Shown in pieces: positions 38,446-48,442 of a stretch of DNA of 64,000 nt. Source of the stretch: Cryobacterium shii (GTDB lineage: Bacteria; Actinomycetota; Actinomycetes; Actinomycetales; Microbacteriaceae). The stretch lies in the NCBI RefSeq assembly GCF_004402595.1, contig NZ_SOFY01000070.1, positions 28,171 through 92,170 on the forward strand, written 5' to 3'. Every line of letters starts with the position of its first letter. Positions within the stretch are counted from its first letter, which is position 1. Both the position numbers and the translations under genes were made by a program. The notes beneath the pieces are model-generated. The model did not search any database. It was not told the DNA's origin and saw only the letters and a program-made list of their open reading frames with translations.

Positions 38446-38477
38446 GGATTTTTACTACAAGGAGCCAAAGAGCTACT

Positions 38478-39080
38478 TTACTTGGTGTTTTCGGCTGTCT
38501 TGAACGGGAAGCCCAGCGCCTTGAGCAGCGCGCGGCCTTCTTCGTTGTTCTTGGCCGTCGTCACAACCGTGATATCCATACCGCGGATACGGTCGATCCG
38601 GTCCTGGTCGATCTCGTGAAACATGACCTGCTCGGTGAGACCGAAGGTGTAGTTACCGCTGCCGTCGAACTGCTTGTCGCTCAGTCCGCGGAAGTCACGG
38701 ATGCGAGGAAGAGCAAGGCTCAGGAGGCGGTCGAGGAACTCCCACATGCGGTCGCCACGAAGTGTGACGTGCGTGCCAATGGGCTGTCCTTCACGCAGTT
38801 TGAACTGCGCGATCGACTTGCGGGCCTTGGTGACCTGCGGCTTCTGGCCGGTGATCTTGGTGAGGTCGGAAACGGCCCCGTCCATGATCTTGCCGTCGCG
38901 AGCTGCTTCGCCGACACCCATGTTGACAACGATCTTGACCAGGTTCGGAACCTGGTGGACGTTGGTGAAGCCGAGGTCCTTGGTGAGCTGGGCGGTGATC
39001 TCATCGCGGTACTTCTGCTTGAGGCGCGGCAGGATAACCGGGACGGCTGCTTCGGCGGCTGCAGTTGCAGTGTCAGTCAT
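38478..39080 (-). CDS. rplE: Ribosomal protein L5
   Basis: 200 residues, with about 15 extra Ala-rich N-terminal residues. [39 protein letters not shown] and [20 protein letters not shown] match L5, the 5S rRNA chaperone protein of the central protuberance. It overlaps rplX by one base. Confidence 0.97.
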   Translation of the reverse strand: MTDTATAAAEAAVPVILPRLKQKYRDEITAQLTKDLGFTNVHQVPNLVKIVVNMGVGEAARDGKIMDGAVSDLTKITGQKPQVTKARKSIAQFKLREGQPIGTHVTLRGDRMWEFLDRLLSLALPRIRDFRGLSDKQFDGSGNYTFGLTEQVMFHEIDQDRIDRIRGMDITVVTTAKNNEEGRALLKALGFPFKTAENTK

Positions 39081-39439
39081 CAGAGGTCCTTCCCTGACTT
39101 CTTGGCGTAACGAACGCGGACCGTCTTGGTGACGCCGTCCTTCGTTACTTCTTCGGTGCGGACGCCGACCTTGGTCGGCTTCTTGGTCTCCGGGTCGACG
39201 ATGGCCACGTTGGACACGTGAATCGGCGCCTCCATGGTCTCGATGCCGCCGGTCTTGGTGCCGCGCTGGGTCTGGCCGACGCGAACGTGCTTGGTGACGA
39301 AGTTGATGCCCTCTACGAGGACACGGTTCTTCTCCACCAGGACAGCGATGACCTTGCCCTGCTTGCCGCGGTCGCCGCCGCGGGCCTGGGTGCGGCCGGT
39401 GATGACCTGAACGAGGTCACCCTTTTTGAGTCTGGCCAT
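39080..39439 (-). CDS. rplX: Ribosomal protein L24
   Basis: 119 residues. The KOW motif [20 protein letters not shown] and [20 protein letters not shown], with [20 protein letters not shown], identify L24, an assembly initiator of 50S. It lies 3 bases after rplN. Confidence 0.97.
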   Translation of the reverse strand: MARLKKGDLVQVITGRTQARGGDRGKQGKVIAVLVEKNRVLVEGINFVTKHVRVGQTQRGTKTGGIETMEAPIHVSNVAIVDPETKKPTKVGVRTEEVTKDGVTKTVRVRYAKKSGKDL

Positions 39440-39442
39440 GAT

Positions 39443-39811
39443 TTAGATAACCTCCGGTGCCAGCGAGATGATCTTCATGAACTTCTTGTCGCGAAGCTCG
39501 CGACCGACCGGTCCGAAGATACGGGTGCCGCGGGGGTCACCTTCGTTCTTCAAAATCACTGCGGCGTTCTCATCGAACTTGATGTACGAACCGTCTGGAC
39601 GACGGGTCTGCTTTTTGACGCGAACGACAACGGCTTTGACGACGTCGCCCTTCTTGACGTTTCCGCCCGGGATGGCGTCCTTGACCGTGGCGACGATCGT
39701 GTCGCCCAGTCCGGCGTAGCGACGGCCGGAGCCACCGAGAACGCGAATGGTCAAGAGCTCCTTGGCACCGGTGTTGTCGGCAACCTTGAGTCGTGATTCT
39801 TGCTGAAGCAC
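39443..39811 (-). CDS. rplN: Ribosomal protein L14
   Basis: 122 residues. [40 protein letters not shown] and [20 protein letters not shown] are canonical. It contributes to an intersubunit bridge. It starts the spc-type gene run after rpsQ, 33 bases away. Confidence 0.98.
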   Translation of the reverse strand: MLQQESRLKVADNTGAKELLTIRVLGGSGRRYAGLGDTIVATVKDAIPGGNVKKGDVVKAVVVRVKKQTRRPDGSYIKFDENAAVILKNEGDPRGTRIFGPVGRELRDKKFMKIISLAPEVI

Positions 39812-39844
39812 TTTTTAACTCCTTCTATCAAGTAAGCGCGAGGC

Positions 39845-40144
39845 CTACTTGGCCTTCTCGAGGATCTCGACCAGGCGCCAGCGCTTGGAAGCGCTGAGCG
39901 GACGGGTCTCACTGATCAGGACCAGGTCGCCGACGCCGGCGATGTTCGCCTCGTCGTGAGCCTTCAGCTTGGACGTACGGCGGATGACCTTGCCGTACAG
40001 GGGGTGCTTCACGCGGTCTTCGACCTCGACAACGATGGTCTTTTCCATCTTGTCGCTGGTCACGTAACCACGCAGCGTCTTGCGGTAGCCGCGAACGAGA
40101 GCCTCAGCCTCGACAGCGACGACCTTTGCGTCAGTCTTCGCCAT
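39845..40144 (-). CDS. rpsQ: Ribosomal protein S17
   Basis: 99 residues. [40 protein letters not shown] and [20 protein letters not shown] are typical of S17, with about 15 additional N-terminal residues. It is a primary 16S rRNA binder. It lies 2 bases after rpmC. Confidence 0.97.
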   Translation of the reverse strand: MAKTDAKVVAVEAEALVRGYRKTLRGYVTSDKMEKTIVVEVEDRVKHPLYGKVIRRTSKLKAHDEANIAGVGDLVLISETRPLSASKRWRLVEILEKAK

Positions 40145-40146
40145 GA

Positions 40147-40485
40147 CTAGGCCTCCTTCGTCTCGTCGGCGTCAACCGCAGCGGTGTCCTCAACGGACGC
40201 AGCTGCAGGCTTGGCCTTCTTGGTCTTCTTCTCAGCCTTGGCCGGAGCCTCGACAGGCACGGGAGTCGGGCGAATGCCCAACTCGCGCTCACGGAGAACC
40301 GTGTAGATGCGAGCGATGTCGCGCTTGACCGCGCGGAGGCGGCCGTGGCTTTCGAGCTGGCCGGTGGCCGACTGGAAGCGAAGGTTGAAAAGTTCTTCCT
40401 TCGCCTTCTTCAGCTCGTCGAACAGTCGCTCATTTTCAAAAGTGTCGAGCTCGACCGGGGCGAGCTCCTTGGATCCGATCGCCAT
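40147..40485 (-). CDS. rpmC: Ribosomal protein L29 with long Ala/Lys tail
   Basis: 112 residues, against a usual 60-75. The L29 core is residues 1-75 ([40 protein letters not shown]). The last 40 are an extension ([20 protein letters not shown] then acidic). L29 lies at the exit tunnel, so the tail could meet nascent-chain factors. The ATG at 40485 overlaps the rplP stop as TAATG. Confidence 0.95.
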   Translation of the reverse strand: MAIGSKELAPVELDTFENERLFDELKKAKEELFNLRFQSATGQLESHGRLRAVKRDIARIYTVLRERELGIRPTPVPVEAPAKAEKKTKKAKPAAASVEDTAAVDADETKEA

Positions 40486-40904
40486 TATGCGTCGCCCTCC
40501 TCGCGCTTGATGATGCGTGCCTTCAAGGGCAGTTTGTGAATTGCGCGGGTCAGCGCTTCCTTGGCAACGATGTCGGTGACACCGCTGAGTTCGAACAGGA
40601 CACGACCCGGCTTGACGTTGGCGACCCACCACTCGACGGAACCTTTACCGGAACCCATGCGAGTTTCGGCCGGCTTCTTGGTGAGGGGGCGGTCCGGATA
40701 GATGTTGATCCAGACCTTGCCGCCACGCTTCATGTGACGGGTGATCGCGATCCGAGCGGACTCGATCTGACGGTTGGTCACATAGGCGGGGGTGAGCGCC
40801 TGGATGCCATACTCGCCGAACGACAGCTCGGTGCCACCGGTTGCATGGCCGGTACGGCCCGGGTGGTGCTGCTTACGGTGCTTGACTCTGCGTGGAATCA
40901 ACAT
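40485..40904 (-). CDS. rplP: Ribosomal protein L16
   Basis: 139 residues. [40 protein letters not shown] and [20 protein letters not shown] are canonical. It helps position the A-site tRNA. It lies 2 bases after rpsC. Confidence 0.98.
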   Translation of the reverse strand: MLIPRRVKHRKQHHPGRTGHATGGTELSFGEYGIQALTPAYVTNRQIESARIAITRHMKRGGKVWINIYPDRPLTKKPAETRMGSGKGSVEWWVANVKPGRVLFELSGVTDIVAKEALTRAIHKLPLKARIIKREEGDA

Positions 40905-40906
40905 GG

Positions 40907-41668
40907 TTATGCCTCAACTCCTGCTGCAACCGGTGCCGCTGCCTCTGCGCGGGGCGCACGACGCGGTCGGTCGTCACGTCGCTCGGGGCGGGACGACTTA
41001 GCGTTGGCCTGCTCGCGGGCGAGTTCCTTGTTGGTGATGTCGCCCTTGTAGATCCAGACCTTCACGCCGATGCGGCCGAAGGTGGTCTTGGCTTCGTAGA
41101 AGCCGTAGTCGATGTTCGCGCGCAGGGTGTGCAGTGGCACACGGCCTTCGCGGTAGAACTCCGAACGGCTCATTTCAGCGCCACCGAGACGACCGGACAC
41201 CTGGATGCGAACACCCTTGGCGCCGGCGCGCTGGGCACCCTGCAGGCCCTTACGCATCGCGCGGCGGAATGCCACACGAGCGGAGAGCTGCTCGGCAATG
41301 CCCTGAGCGACGAGCTGAGCGTCGACCTCGGGGTTTTTGACCTCGAGGATGTTCAGCTGGATCTGCTTGGCGGTGAGCTTCTCGAGGTCGGAGCGGATGC
41401 GCTCGGCCTCCGCGCCACGACGGCCAATCACAATGCCCGGACGGGCGGTGTGAATGTCCACGCGGACACGGTCGCGAGTGCGCTCGATCTCGATGCGGGA
41501 CACGCCGGCGCGGTCGAGGCTGGTGCTCAACAGGCGGCGGATCTTGACGTCTTCAGCGACGAAGTCGCTGTAACGCTGGCCCGGCTTCGTGCTGTCAGAG
41601 AACCAACGCGACACGTGGTCGGTCGTGATTCCCAGACGGAAGCCATAGGGGTTTACTTTCTGACCCAT
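40907..41668 (-). CDS. rpsC: Ribosomal protein S3
   Basis: 253 residues. [20 protein letters not shown], the KH domain [20 protein letters not shown] and [20 protein letters not shown] are diagnostic. The C-terminal 30 residues are an Arg/Ala tail ([20 protein letters not shown]). It lies at the mRNA entry tunnel. It overlaps rplV by one base. Confidence 0.98.
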   Translation of the reverse strand: MGQKVNPYGFRLGITTDHVSRWFSDSTKPGQRYSDFVAEDVKIRRLLSTSLDRAGVSRIEIERTRDRVRVDIHTARPGIVIGRRGAEAERIRSDLEKLTAKQIQLNILEVKNPEVDAQLVAQGIAEQLSARVAFRRAMRKGLQGAQRAGAKGVRIQVSGRLGGAEMSRSEFYREGRVPLHTLRANIDYGFYEAKTTFGRIGVKVWIYKGDITNKELAREQANAKSSRPERRDDRPRRAPRAEAAAPVAAGVEA

Positions 41669-42033
41669 TACTTCGTACCCTCCTCAGGAGTGGCGAGCAC
41701 AACCGTGATGTGGCTCGTGCGCTTCTTGATCTGGAATGCGCGACCCTGTGCGCGGGCCTGGAAACGCTTGAGGGTGGTGCCCTCATCAACGAATGCCTGG
41801 CTGACGAACAGATCCTGCTCGTCCAGGAAGGTGTTGGCTGCATCGGCCTTTACCCGGGCGTTCGCGATTGCCGAAGCAACCAGCTTGTACACCGGATCGC
41901 TCGCACCCTGCGGCGCGAACTTCAGAATTCCCAGGGCCTCGAAGGCCTGCTTGCCGCGGATCAGGTTGACAACGCGACGAGCCTTCTGGGGGGTAACGCG
42001 GATGTGACGCACGCGTGCGATCGACTCCACCAT
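41668..42033 (-). CDS. rplV: Ribosomal protein L22
   Basis: 121 residues. [20 protein letters not shown], the tunnel-lining beta-hairpin region and [20 protein letters not shown] match L22. Macrolide-resistance mutations occur in this family's loop; nothing unusual is seen here. Confidence 0.97.
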   Translation of the reverse strand: MVESIARVRHIRVTPQKARRVVNLIRGKQAFEALGILKFAPQGASDPVYKLVASAIANARVKADAANTFLDEQDLFVSQAFVDEGTTLKRFQARAQGRAFQIKKRTSHITVVLATPEEGTK

Positions 42034-42059
42034 TTCTTATCCTCCTTCACGTCCCCGCG

Positions 42060-42341
42060 TTAGCGGCGACGGCCCTTCTTGTCGTCCTTCACGTGACCAC
42101 GGAAGGTGCGGGTGGGCGCGAACTCGCCGAGCTTGTGCCCGACCATGCTCTCGGTGACGAACACCGGGATGTGCTTGCGTCCGTCGTGAACCGCGATGGT
42201 GTGCCCGAGCATGTCGGGGATGATCATCGAACGGCGCGACCAGGTCTTGATTACGTTCTTGCTGCTGGCTTCGTTCGCCTTGACAACCTTGCGAAGCAGG
42301 TGGTCGTCAACGAACGGGCCTTTCTTGAGACTGCGTGGCAT
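42060..42341 (-). CDS. rpsS: Ribosomal protein S19
   Basis: 93 residues. [40 protein letters not shown] and [20 protein letters not shown] are canonical. It is a 30S head protein near the A-site finger. It lies 9 bases after rplB. Confidence 0.98.
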   Translation of the reverse strand: MPRSLKKGPFVDDHLLRKVVKANEASSKNVIKTWSRRSMIIPDMLGHTIAVHDGRKHIPVFVTESMVGHKLGEFAPTRTFRGHVKDDKKGRRR

Positions 42342-42350
42342 CGTCTACTC

Positions 42351-43190
42351 CTACTTACGCTTCTTGCCGACGGTACGGCGACGAACGATGAGCTTGTCGC
42401 TTTCCTTGTTCGGGTGGCGGGTGCGCCCTTCTTTCTGGCCCCAGGGGCTGACGGGGTGACGTCCACCGGACGTCTTACCCTCACCACCACCGTGCGGGTG
42501 GTCGACCGGGTTCATGGCAACACCACGAACGGTCGGGCGAACGCCTTTCCAACGCATACGGCCGGCCTTGCCCCAGTTGATGTTCGACTGTTCGGCGTTG
42601 CCGACCTCGCCGATCGTGGCGCGGCAGCGAGCGTCGACGTTGCGGATTTCTCCGGACGGCAGGCGCAGCTGGGCGTAGATGCCATCCTTCGCAACGAGAC
42701 GAACGGATGATCCGGCGGAGCGGGCCATCTTGGCGCCACCGCCCGGACGCAGTTCGACCGCGTGGATGATGGTACCGGTGGGGATGTTCTTCAGCGGCAG
42801 GTTGTTGCCGGGCTTGATGTCAGCACCGGCGCCCGACTCTACGATGTCGCCCTGGTTCAGCTTGTTCGGGGCGATGATGTAGCGCTTGGAACCGTCCATG
42901 AAGTGCAGGAGCGCGATGCGCGCCGTACGGTTCGGGTCGTACTCGATGTGAGCGACCTTGGCGTTGACGCCATCCTTGTCGTTACGACGGAAGTCGATCA
43001 GACGGTACTGACGCTTGTGGCCACCACCGATGTGACGGGTGGTGATGCGACCCTGGTTGTTACGGCCACCGGTCTTGGAAAGGGGGCGAAGCAGGGACTT
43101 CTCCGGGGTCGAACGGGTGATCTCTGCGAAGTCCGCAACAGATGAACCGCGACGACCAGGAGTCGTGGGCTTGAACTTACGAATAGCCAT
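42351..43190 (-). CDS. rplB: Ribosomal protein L2
   Basis: 279 residues. The motifs [40 protein letters not shown] (with the conserved His near the peptidyl transferase centre) and [20 protein letters not shown] are intact. It is required for subunit association and peptidyl transfer. Confidence 0.98.
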   Translation of the reverse strand: MAIRKFKPTTPGRRGSSVADFAEITRSTPEKSLLRPLSKTGGRNNQGRITTRHIGGGHKRQYRLIDFRRNDKDGVNAKVAHIEYDPNRTARIALLHFMDGSKRYIIAPNKLNQGDIVESGAGADIKPGNNLPLKNIPTGTIIHAVELRPGGGAKMARSAGSSVRLVAKDGIYAQLRLPSGEIRNVDARCRATIGEVGNAEQSNINWGKAGRMRWKGVRPTVRGVAMNPVDHPHGGGEGKTSGGRHPVSPWGQKEGRTRHPNKESDKLIVRRRTVGKKRK

Positions 43191-43215
43191 TTCTTATTCC
43201 TCTAGTCCGCGCCGC

Positions 43216-43518
43216 TTAGCCGACGGCCGTGAAGATGTCAATGGAACCGGACTTGAGCGTGACGATGGCACGCTTGGTGTCCTTGCGCTTACCCTGACCG
43301 AACTTCGTGCGACGCGTCTTGCCGATCCGGTTCATGGTGTTGATCGAAGCGACCTCTACCTTGAAGATCTTTTCGATCGCGAGCTTGATTTCGGTCTTGT
43401 TCGAGCGCGGGTCCACGATGAAGGTGTACTTGCCTTCGTCGATCAGGCCATAGCTCTTCTCAGAGACGACCGGAGCGATGATGACGTCGCGGGGATCCTT
43501 GTTGATCGGGGTAGCCAT
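43216..43518 (-). CDS. rplW: Ribosomal protein L23
   Basis: 100 residues. [40 protein letters not shown] and [20 protein letters not shown] are typical. It is the main docking site at the exit tunnel for trigger factor and SRP. It overlaps rplD by one base. Confidence 0.97.
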   Translation of the reverse strand: MATPINKDPRDVIIAPVVSEKSYGLIDEGKYTFIVDPRSNKTEIKLAIEKIFKVEVASINTMNRIGKTRRTKFGQGKRKDTKRAIVTLKSGSIDIFTAVG

Positions 43519-44168
43519 TATGCGGACACCTCTTCCTTCTTGGTCTTGCTCGCCACGAACGCGTCGAACGCGCCCTTGGTGAAGACAATGTCGTCGCTGA
43601 CGAGCACGTCATAGGCATTCAGCTGGTCCCACGGCAGAACGTGCACCGTCGGCAGGTTGCGGATGCTGCGCAGCGTCATTTCATCGGTGCGTTCCAGGAC
43701 GACCAGCACGTGCTTGCTGCTGGCGATCTGGGTGAGCAGTGCGATGGCGCCCTTGGTGCTGGGCGTCTCGGCGCTGAAGAGCGCCGTCACGACGTGGAGG
43801 CGGTCGCCACGGGCGCGGTCCGAAAGTGAGCCGCGCAGTGCTGCCGCGATCATCTTCTTGGGGGTGCGCTGTTCGTAGTTACGCGGGGTCGGTCCGTGGA
43901 CGATGCCACCACCGGTCATCTGAGGGGCGCGGATCGAGCCCTGACGAGCGCGACCGGTTCCCTTCTGCTTGAACGGCTTGCGGCCGGAACCGGAGACCTC
44001 ACCACGACGCTTGGTCTTGTGAGTGCCCTGGCGTGCGGCAGCGAGCTGCGCAACGACGACCTGGTGGATCAGCGGAATGTTGGTCTGAACGTCGAAGATC
44101 TCGGCGGGCAGGTCAACGGTGCCGGCCTTCTTGCCGGTTCCGTCGATGATGTCGAGTGCGGTAGCCAT
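43518..44168 (-). CDS. rplD: Ribosomal protein L4
   Basis: 216 residues. The extended loop region [40 protein letters not shown] and [15 protein letters not shown] are canonical. In E. coli L4 also represses the S10 operon; whether it does so here cannot be read. It lies 5 bases after rplC. Confidence 0.97.
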   Translation of the reverse strand: MATALDIIDGTGKKAGTVDLPAEIFDVQTNIPLIHQVVVAQLAAARQGTHKTKRRGEVSGSGRKPFKQKGTGRARQGSIRAPQMTGGGIVHGPTPRNYEQRTPKKMIAAALRGSLSDRARGDRLHVVTALFSAETPSTKGAIALLTQIASSKHVLVVLERTDEMTLRSIRNLPTVHVLPWDQLNAYDVLVSDDIVFTKGAFDAFVASKTKKEEVSA

Positions 44169-44173
44169 CAGGA

Positions 44174-44833
44174 CTACGCTCCCTTCACTGCGTTGCGGAC
44201 GAATACGAGGCGGCCACGAGCACCGGGAACGGCGCCCTTGACCAGCAGGAGGCCCTTCTCGGCGTCAACCGAGTGCACCTTGAGGTTCAGCACAGTGACG
44301 CGCTCGCCACCCATACGACCGGCCATGCGCATGCCCTTGAAGACACGGCTCGGGGTCGAGGAAGCACCGATGGAACCGGGCTTGCGGTGGTTGCGGTGTG
44401 AACCGTGAGAGGAAGAGACACCCTTGAAGTTGTGACGCTTCATGACACCGGCGAAACCCTTACCCTTACTGGTGCCCATGACGTCGACCTTGGTGCCGGC
44501 AGCGAACACACCGTCAACGGTGAGTTCCTGGCCCAGGGTGTAGTCAGCGGCATCCGCGGTGCGGAGCTCGGTGAGGTGGCGGCGAGGCGTGACGCCGGCC
44601 TTTTCGAAGTGTCCGGCGGATGGCTTGTTGACCTTGCGCGGGTCGATAGCCCCAGCAGCGATCTGGACGCCGGCGTAGCCGTCGATGTCCTTGCTGCGGA
44701 TCTGGGTGACAACGTTGGGCGAGATCTCGATGACGGTGACGGGAACGAGCTTGTTGTTCTCGTCCCAGACCTGGGTCATACCGAGCTTCTTGCCGAGGAG
44801 ACCCTTGGTGGTCTTGGTATCGGAGTAAGACAT
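44174..44833 (-). CDS. rplC: Ribosomal protein L3
   Basis: 219 residues. [40 protein letters not shown] and [20 protein letters not shown] identify L3. It is an early assembly protein near the peptidyl transferase centre. It lies 8 bases after rpsJ. Confidence 0.98.
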   Translation of the reverse strand: MSYSDTKTTKGLLGKKLGMTQVWDENNKLVPVTVIEISPNVVTQIRSKDIDGYAGVQIAAGAIDPRKVNKPSAGHFEKAGVTPRRHLTELRTADAADYTLGQELTVDGVFAAGTKVDVMGTSKGKGFAGVMKRHNFKGVSSSHGSHRNHRKPGSIGASSTPSRVFKGMRMAGRMGGERVTVLNLKVHSVDAEKGLLLVKGAVPGARGRLVFVRNAVKGA

Positions 44834-44841
44834 CGCGGGCC

Positions 44842-45150
44842 CTAGAGCTTGATCTCGATGTTGACGTCCGCCGGGAGGTCGAGACGCATAAGCGAGTCAA
44901 CGGCCTTCGGGGTCGGGTCAATGATGTCGATCAGACGCTTGTGGGTGCGCATTTCAAAGTGCTCCCGGCTGTCCTTGTACTTGTGAGGGGAACGGATGAC
45001 ACACACCACGTTCTTCTCGGTCGGAAGCGGCACGGGGCCGACGACAGTCGCACCCGCGCGGGTCACTGTGTCGACGATCTTGCGCGCCGAGATGTCGATG
45101 ACCTCGTGGTCATACGACTTAAGTCGAATGCGGATTTTCTGTCCCGCCAT
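44842..45150 (-). CDS. rpsJ: Ribosomal protein S10
   Basis: 102 residues. [40 protein letters not shown] and [20 protein letters not shown] are canonical. Besides its 30S role, S10 (NusE) takes part in antitermination. It is the first gene of the S10 operon, about 70 bases after a candidate promoter. Confidence 0.98.
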   Translation of the reverse strand: MAGQKIRIRLKSYDHEVIDISARKIVDTVTRAGATVVGPVPLPTEKNVVCVIRSPHKYKDSREHFEMRTHKRLIDIIDPTPKAVDSLMRLDLPADVNIEIKL

Positions 45151-45218
45151 GTCGAACTCGCTTTCTTGTCAAGGCTTCGTACATCCCGAGGGCTGCATTG
45201 GACGCCGTAGTAGCACTG

Positions 45219-45247
45219 CTGCTATCGCACCACTGTTCATCTGTCAA
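45219..45247 (-). promoter_or_regulatory. Candidate promoter of the S10 operon
   Basis: On the minus strand an exact TTGACA (45247-45242), 17 bases, then TAGCAG (45224-45219). It would give a leader of about 60 bases before rpsJ. Confidence 0.5.
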
Positions 45248-45591
45248 TTTCGATGCCCACCGCCAGGCGGCGAGTACCGAGCCAACTCGCTTCTCCACAC
45301 TCGCGCATGAGGGAAGGCATGGATTTGCCCAGCATTCCCGGCTGTTGGTTTCTTCTATGTCCTGCTACCCGCGGCCTAACTGTGCACCTGGCGCTTTTTA
45401 CGGCGAACGGCACAAGCTATGCACTGCCTGGCAGTGATCCCGATACCGCGAGCAGCGCGGCAGTCGAAAGTGTTGAACTAGAAGAGTCTGCCACAGGGTC
45501 GGGTCATTGTGCAACCCGGGCGTGTCGCGGGCGGCGTGTCGCCACTTCCGCGTCGTTCCGGGGCTCCCCCGCACCTCTCAGGCCGTCCAAA

Positions 45592-45649
45592 GTGCCCGTT
45601 CCGGTCGAGAGTGACCGCTGCGGCGGTCACTCTCGACCGGAACGGGCAC
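45592..45649. repeat. 58-bp palindromic element, copy 2
   Basis: A perfect 27-bp stem (45592-45618 with 45623-45649) has a TGCG tetraloop. The outer 20-odd bases of each arm (GTGCCCGTTCCGGTCGAGAG) are identical to the copy at 22553-22610 and the total length is the same 58 bases. It starts 3 bases past the stop of the minus-strand gene at 45652-46608, so it probably terminates that transcript. Confidence 0.88.
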
Positions 45650-45651
45650 AC

Positions 45652-46608
45652 TCACCGCACCAGCGGGAGTCCCGCCTTGCTCAGGATGCGCTGCAACCGC
45701 CATGGTTCGCGGATGTCCGGAATCCCCCAGCGCGCGAAGACGTTGCCCTCAGCCCTGAGATGGTCCTCACGGATTTTCTCCGCGTAAACGGCCTCACCCG
45801 GGGACATCGAACTGAGGTACTCCTCCTTCAGGTATTTTCCGCGTCCGTCGAGCTCACCGATCGTTCGATACTCCGGCCATTCGGTATCCGTGAAGTAGTG
45901 ACCACCGTTTGGGTTGACGTGCTGACGCTGAAGGACGGGGTCAGGGAATCCCAGCTCGAAGATGACAACCCTGCTCTCGGACTCGCCCGCATTGTCCGCG
46001 AGGCCGTTCCCGAACTTGATCGCTTTCAGCGACTGCCGCCCGCCCCGCGGGGACACCACCCGCTCGTGCGCCTCTAGGAGCTGGTCTTTCGTGACTTGAT
46101 TGTAGTTCGTGCTCCGCTCAGGATTGAGAGCACAGTCGATCGCCGCCACGCTGTCCCGGAATTGCGCCGCGCGGGCGAGATCCACCAGCGTTCGCTGGGG
46201 ACTTGTCACCAGAATGCCTTCCATTTCGACGACGTCCCCCGCTTCCAGCCCCTCACGGTGAATCGTGACCCCGTTCTTGCTCCGTGCGGCCGACTCCGGG
46301 TTGACGATCAGGTGTACGACGCCGGGCCAGGCGCTGGCCCTCGGATAGCCCCACAGCGCGGCCGCCGAGTCGAAGGCCACCACGGGCATCCGTCGCCGGG
46401 TGCGAACCGCCGCCAGGATTCGCGCGCGGTATCGATCGGCTGGGGTCATGGACGCCCAAAGCGCGTCATCGACATAGGCTCCGCGACGGATGCGCTCCCT
46501 GGCGCCCACCGCATGGTCGCGCCTCAGGGTCCTGTCGTCCTGTTCGATGCCTACGATGTCCCTGACCAGAACGAGGCCGGATCGATTGGTGATGTCGTTG
46601 TGTCTCAT
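45652..46608 (-). CDS. AbiEi-antitoxin-like protein with DUF559/Vsr-type C-terminal region
   Basis: 318 residues. The N-terminal half resembles the AbiEi-type region: VLVRDIVGIEQDDRTLRRDH, IRRGAYVDD, FDSAAALWGYPR, TSPQRTLVDLAR. The C-terminal part (about 215-318: EYRTIGELDGRGKYLKEEYL, YAEKIREDHLRAEG, FARWGIPD) resembles the endonuclease-like domain (Vsr/DUF559 fold) often fused to it in Micrococcales. No AbiEii-type toxin gene is adjacent. Its role is unclear: DNA-binding or defence-related (inference). The start ATG at 46608 has no strong ribosome binding site. It is flanked by copies or remnants of the 58-bp palindrome family. Confidence 0.65.
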   Translation of the reverse strand: MRHNDITNRSGLVLVRDIVGIEQDDRTLRRDHAVGARERIRRGAYVDDALWASMTPADRYRARILAAVRTRRRMPVVAFDSAAALWGYPRASAWPGVVHLIVNPESAARSKNGVTIHREGLEAGDVVEMEGILVTSPQRTLVDLARAAQFRDSVAAIDCALNPERSTNYNQVTKDQLLEAHERVVSPRGGRQSLKAIKFGNGLADNAGESESRVVIFELGFPDPVLQRQHVNPNGGHYFTDTEWPEYRTIGELDGRGKYLKEEYLSSMSPGEAVYAEKIREDHLRAEGNVFARWGIPDIREPWRLQRILSKAGLPLVR

Positions 46609-46723
46609 CCGATCAGGATCGAGACGACAGCCACCGTCCGAGGCGTGTTGCGCCGGAACTGTGTGCTCCAGCCCACGTCGAGGGGCCGGGAGGAGTCATC
46701 TTCTCCCGGATGCCGGTACGACA

Positions 46724-46741
46724 GTTCCCGTTCCGGTCGAG
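46724..46741. repeat. Fragment of the 58-bp palindrome family
   Basis: GTTCCCGTTCCGGTCGAG shares CCCGTTCCGGTCGAG with one arm of the elements at 22553 and 45592. The other arm is absent. It lies beside the 3' end of the small antitoxin-like gene. Confidence 0.55.
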
Positions 46742-46757
46742 GGCCCGAGAGAGGGCG

Positions 46758-46985
46758 TTAGGTGGCGGGGGGCTTGTCGTCGGTGCCGATCTTGTCGTCG
46801 GCGGAGGTGCGCGCGCCCTCGATCTGCTCCTCGTATTTGCCGCCGGTGACCTTGTTGGCCGCATCGGCGGTGGCTCCGAGCACCTTGTCGCTCATTTCCT
46901 CGGCCTGCTCGCTTGTCAGCGCGTCCTTGACCCTGTTGTCATTCAGGAACGCTTTGGCCTTCTTGGTGATGTCGTCCAAGCCCAT
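46758..46985 (-). CDS. Small acidic protein of the Rv0909/MT0933 antitoxin family
   Basis: 75 residues: LDDITKKAKAFLNDNRVKDA, LTSEQAEEMSDKVLGATADA, ANKVTGGKYEEQIEGARTSA. This charged helical sequence with a C-terminal K(Y/H)xxxIExAR motif matches the MT0933-type antitoxin family of mycobacteria. No toxin partner is adjacent. Such stand-alone copies are common in actinobacteria and may have general roles. The ribosome binding site GAAGGAGAAGACC precedes the ATG. Confidence 0.7.
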   Translation of the reverse strand: MGLDDITKKAKAFLNDNRVKDALTSEQAEEMSDKVLGATADAANKVTGGKYEEQIEGARTSADDKIGTDDKPPAT

Positions 46986-47057
46986 GGTCTTCTCCTTCTC
47001 CGGCTGTGCGGCGCAGCCGTATCCAAAGTACTCCGGCTCCCCGCACGAAACGGGTAC

Positions 47058-47090
47058 AAAAAAGGGGCCGGCCCCCGAAGGGCCGACCCC
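47058..47090 (-). terminator. Intrinsic terminator of tuf
   Basis: On the minus strand GGGGTCGGCC and GGCCGGCCCC form a G+C stem with loop including TTCG, followed directly by TTTTTT (47063-47058). It lies 16 bases after the tuf stop. It is a textbook rho-independent terminator. Confidence 0.93.
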
Positions 47091-47105
47091 GTTTCTTGAA
47101 GGGAA

Positions 47106-48299
47106 CTACTTGATGATCTTGGTCACCGTTCCGGCACCGACGGTGCGGCCACCTTCACGAATGGCGAAGCCGAGGCCCTCTTCCATGGCGATCGGCTGGA
47201 TCAGCGCGACGTTCATGTCGGTGGTGTCGCCGGGCATGACCATCTCGGTGCCCTCAGGCAGCGTGATGACGCCGGTGACGTCCGTGGTGCGGAAGTAGAA
47301 CTGCGGGCGGTAGTTCGCGTAGAACGGGTTGTGACGCCCACCCTCATCCTTTGACAGGATGTACGCGGTGCCCTCGAAGTCGGTGTGCGGCGTGACCGAA
47401 CCCGGCTTGACGACAACCTGGCCGCGCTCGACGTCTTCGCGCTTGGTGCCACGAAGAAGAAGACCACAGTTCTCGCCGGCCCATGCCTCGTCGAGCTGCT
47501 TGTGGAACATCTCGATACCAGTGACCGTGGTCTTGATGGTCGGGCGGATGCCGACAACCTCGACCTCGGAGTTGATCTTGAGGGTTCCACGCTCGGCGCG
47601 GCCGGTGACGACGGTTCCACGACCGGTGATCGTGAAGACGTCCTCGATCGGCATCAGGAAGGGCTTGTCCTTGTCGCGGACGGGCTCCGGGAAGTAGTCG
47701 TCGACAGCCTTCATCAGCTCAAGGATGTTGCCGACCCACTTCTCGTCGCCTTCAAGCGCCTTGAGTGCGGAGACGCGCACGACGGGAGCGTTGTCGCCGT
47801 CGAAGCCCTGGGCGGTGAGGAGTTCGCGAACCTCGAGCTCAACGAGCTCAAGGATCTCTTCGTCGTCAACCATGTCGGACTTGTTCAGCGCGACGAGCAG
47901 GGACGGCACGCCGACCTGCTTCGCGAGCAGAACGTGCTCACGGGTCTGAGCCATCGGGCCGTCAGTAGCGGCAACCACGAGGATCGCGCCGTCCATCTGA
48001 GCAGCACCGGTGATCATGTTCTTGATGTAGTCAGCGTGGCCCGGTGCGTCAACGTGCGCATAGTGACGCTTTTCGGTCTCGTACTCAACGTGCGAGATGT
48101 TGATCGTGATGCCGCGCTGGCGTTCTTCCGGAGCAGAGTCGATCGACGCGAAGTCGCGCTGAACGTTTGTCTTGGACGGGTACGTGTCGGCGAGGACCTT
48201 GGAGATCGCTGCAGTCAGCGTGGTCTTTCCGTGGTCAACGTGACCGATCGTTCCGATGTTTACGTGCGGCTTGGTCCGCTCGAACTTGGCCTTGGCCAC
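47106..48299 (-). CDS. tuf: Elongation factor Tu
   Basis: 397 residues. G1 [14 protein letters not shown], switch-region [14 protein letters not shown]3 [12 protein letters not shown] and G4 NKSDMVDD are intact, with domains 2 and 3 following. It delivers aminoacyl-tRNA to the ribosome. A GTG start is preceded by GAGGAGGACC. It is the only tuf in the window, 143 bases after fusA with a stable hairpin between. Confidence 0.99.
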   Translation of the reverse strand: MAKAKFERTKPHVNIGTIGHVDHGKTTLTAAISKVLADTYPSKTNVQRDFASIDSAPEERQRGITINISHVEYETEKRHYAHVDAPGHADYIKNMITGAAQMDGAILVVAATDGPMAQTREHVLLAKQVGVPSLLVALNKSDMVDDEEILELVELEVRELLTAQGFDGDNAPVVRVSALKALEGDEKWVGNILELMKAVDDYFPEPVRDKDKPFLMPIEDVFTITGRGTVVTGRAERGTLKINSEVEVVGIRPTIKTTVTGIEMFHKQLDEAWAGENCGLLLRGTKREDVERGQVVVKPGSVTPHTDFEGTAYILSKDEGGRHNPFYANYRPQFYFRTTDVTGVITLPEGTEMVMPGDTTDMNVALIQPIAMEEGLGFAIREGGRTVGAGTVTKIIK

Positions 48300-48325
48300 T
48301 GTGGGTCCTCCTCAGGACTCTCGGC

Positions 48326-48354
48326 TTCACCGCCCGCTGGATGCGGGCGGTGAA
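48326..48354. repeat. 12-bp hairpin in the fusA-tuf gap
   Basis: TTCACCGCCCGC (48326-48337) and GCGGGCGGTGAA (48343-48354) pair perfectly with a 5-base loop, about 26 bases upstream of tuf. A second stem (TTCGGGCC 48404-48411 with GGCCCGAA 48426-48433) lies nearer fusA. The gap could permit partial termination or a separate tuf promoter. Confidence 0.7.
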
Positions 48355-48442
48355 ACTGCTGGATTTGTGTACTTATGTTACTCGGGCCGGGAGGCCGAAG
48401 CGATTCGGGCCATGGGGCCCTGAAAGGCCCGAAGGCCCCGGG

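Larger units (their letters stand above)
45151..45651. other. 500-base gap upstream of the S10 operon
   Basis: It holds the candidate S10 promoter (45219-45247) and the 58-bp palindrome (45592-45649). Between about 45250 and 45590 I see no coding sequence with a ribosome binding site, tRNA or other recognisable feature. Confidence 0.7.

Noticed and set aside
45151..45651. tRNA or small RNA gene upstream of the S10 operon
   Set aside because: No T-arm (GGTTCGAATCC-type) or cloverleaf could be found; only promoter-like sequence and the long palindrome are supported.
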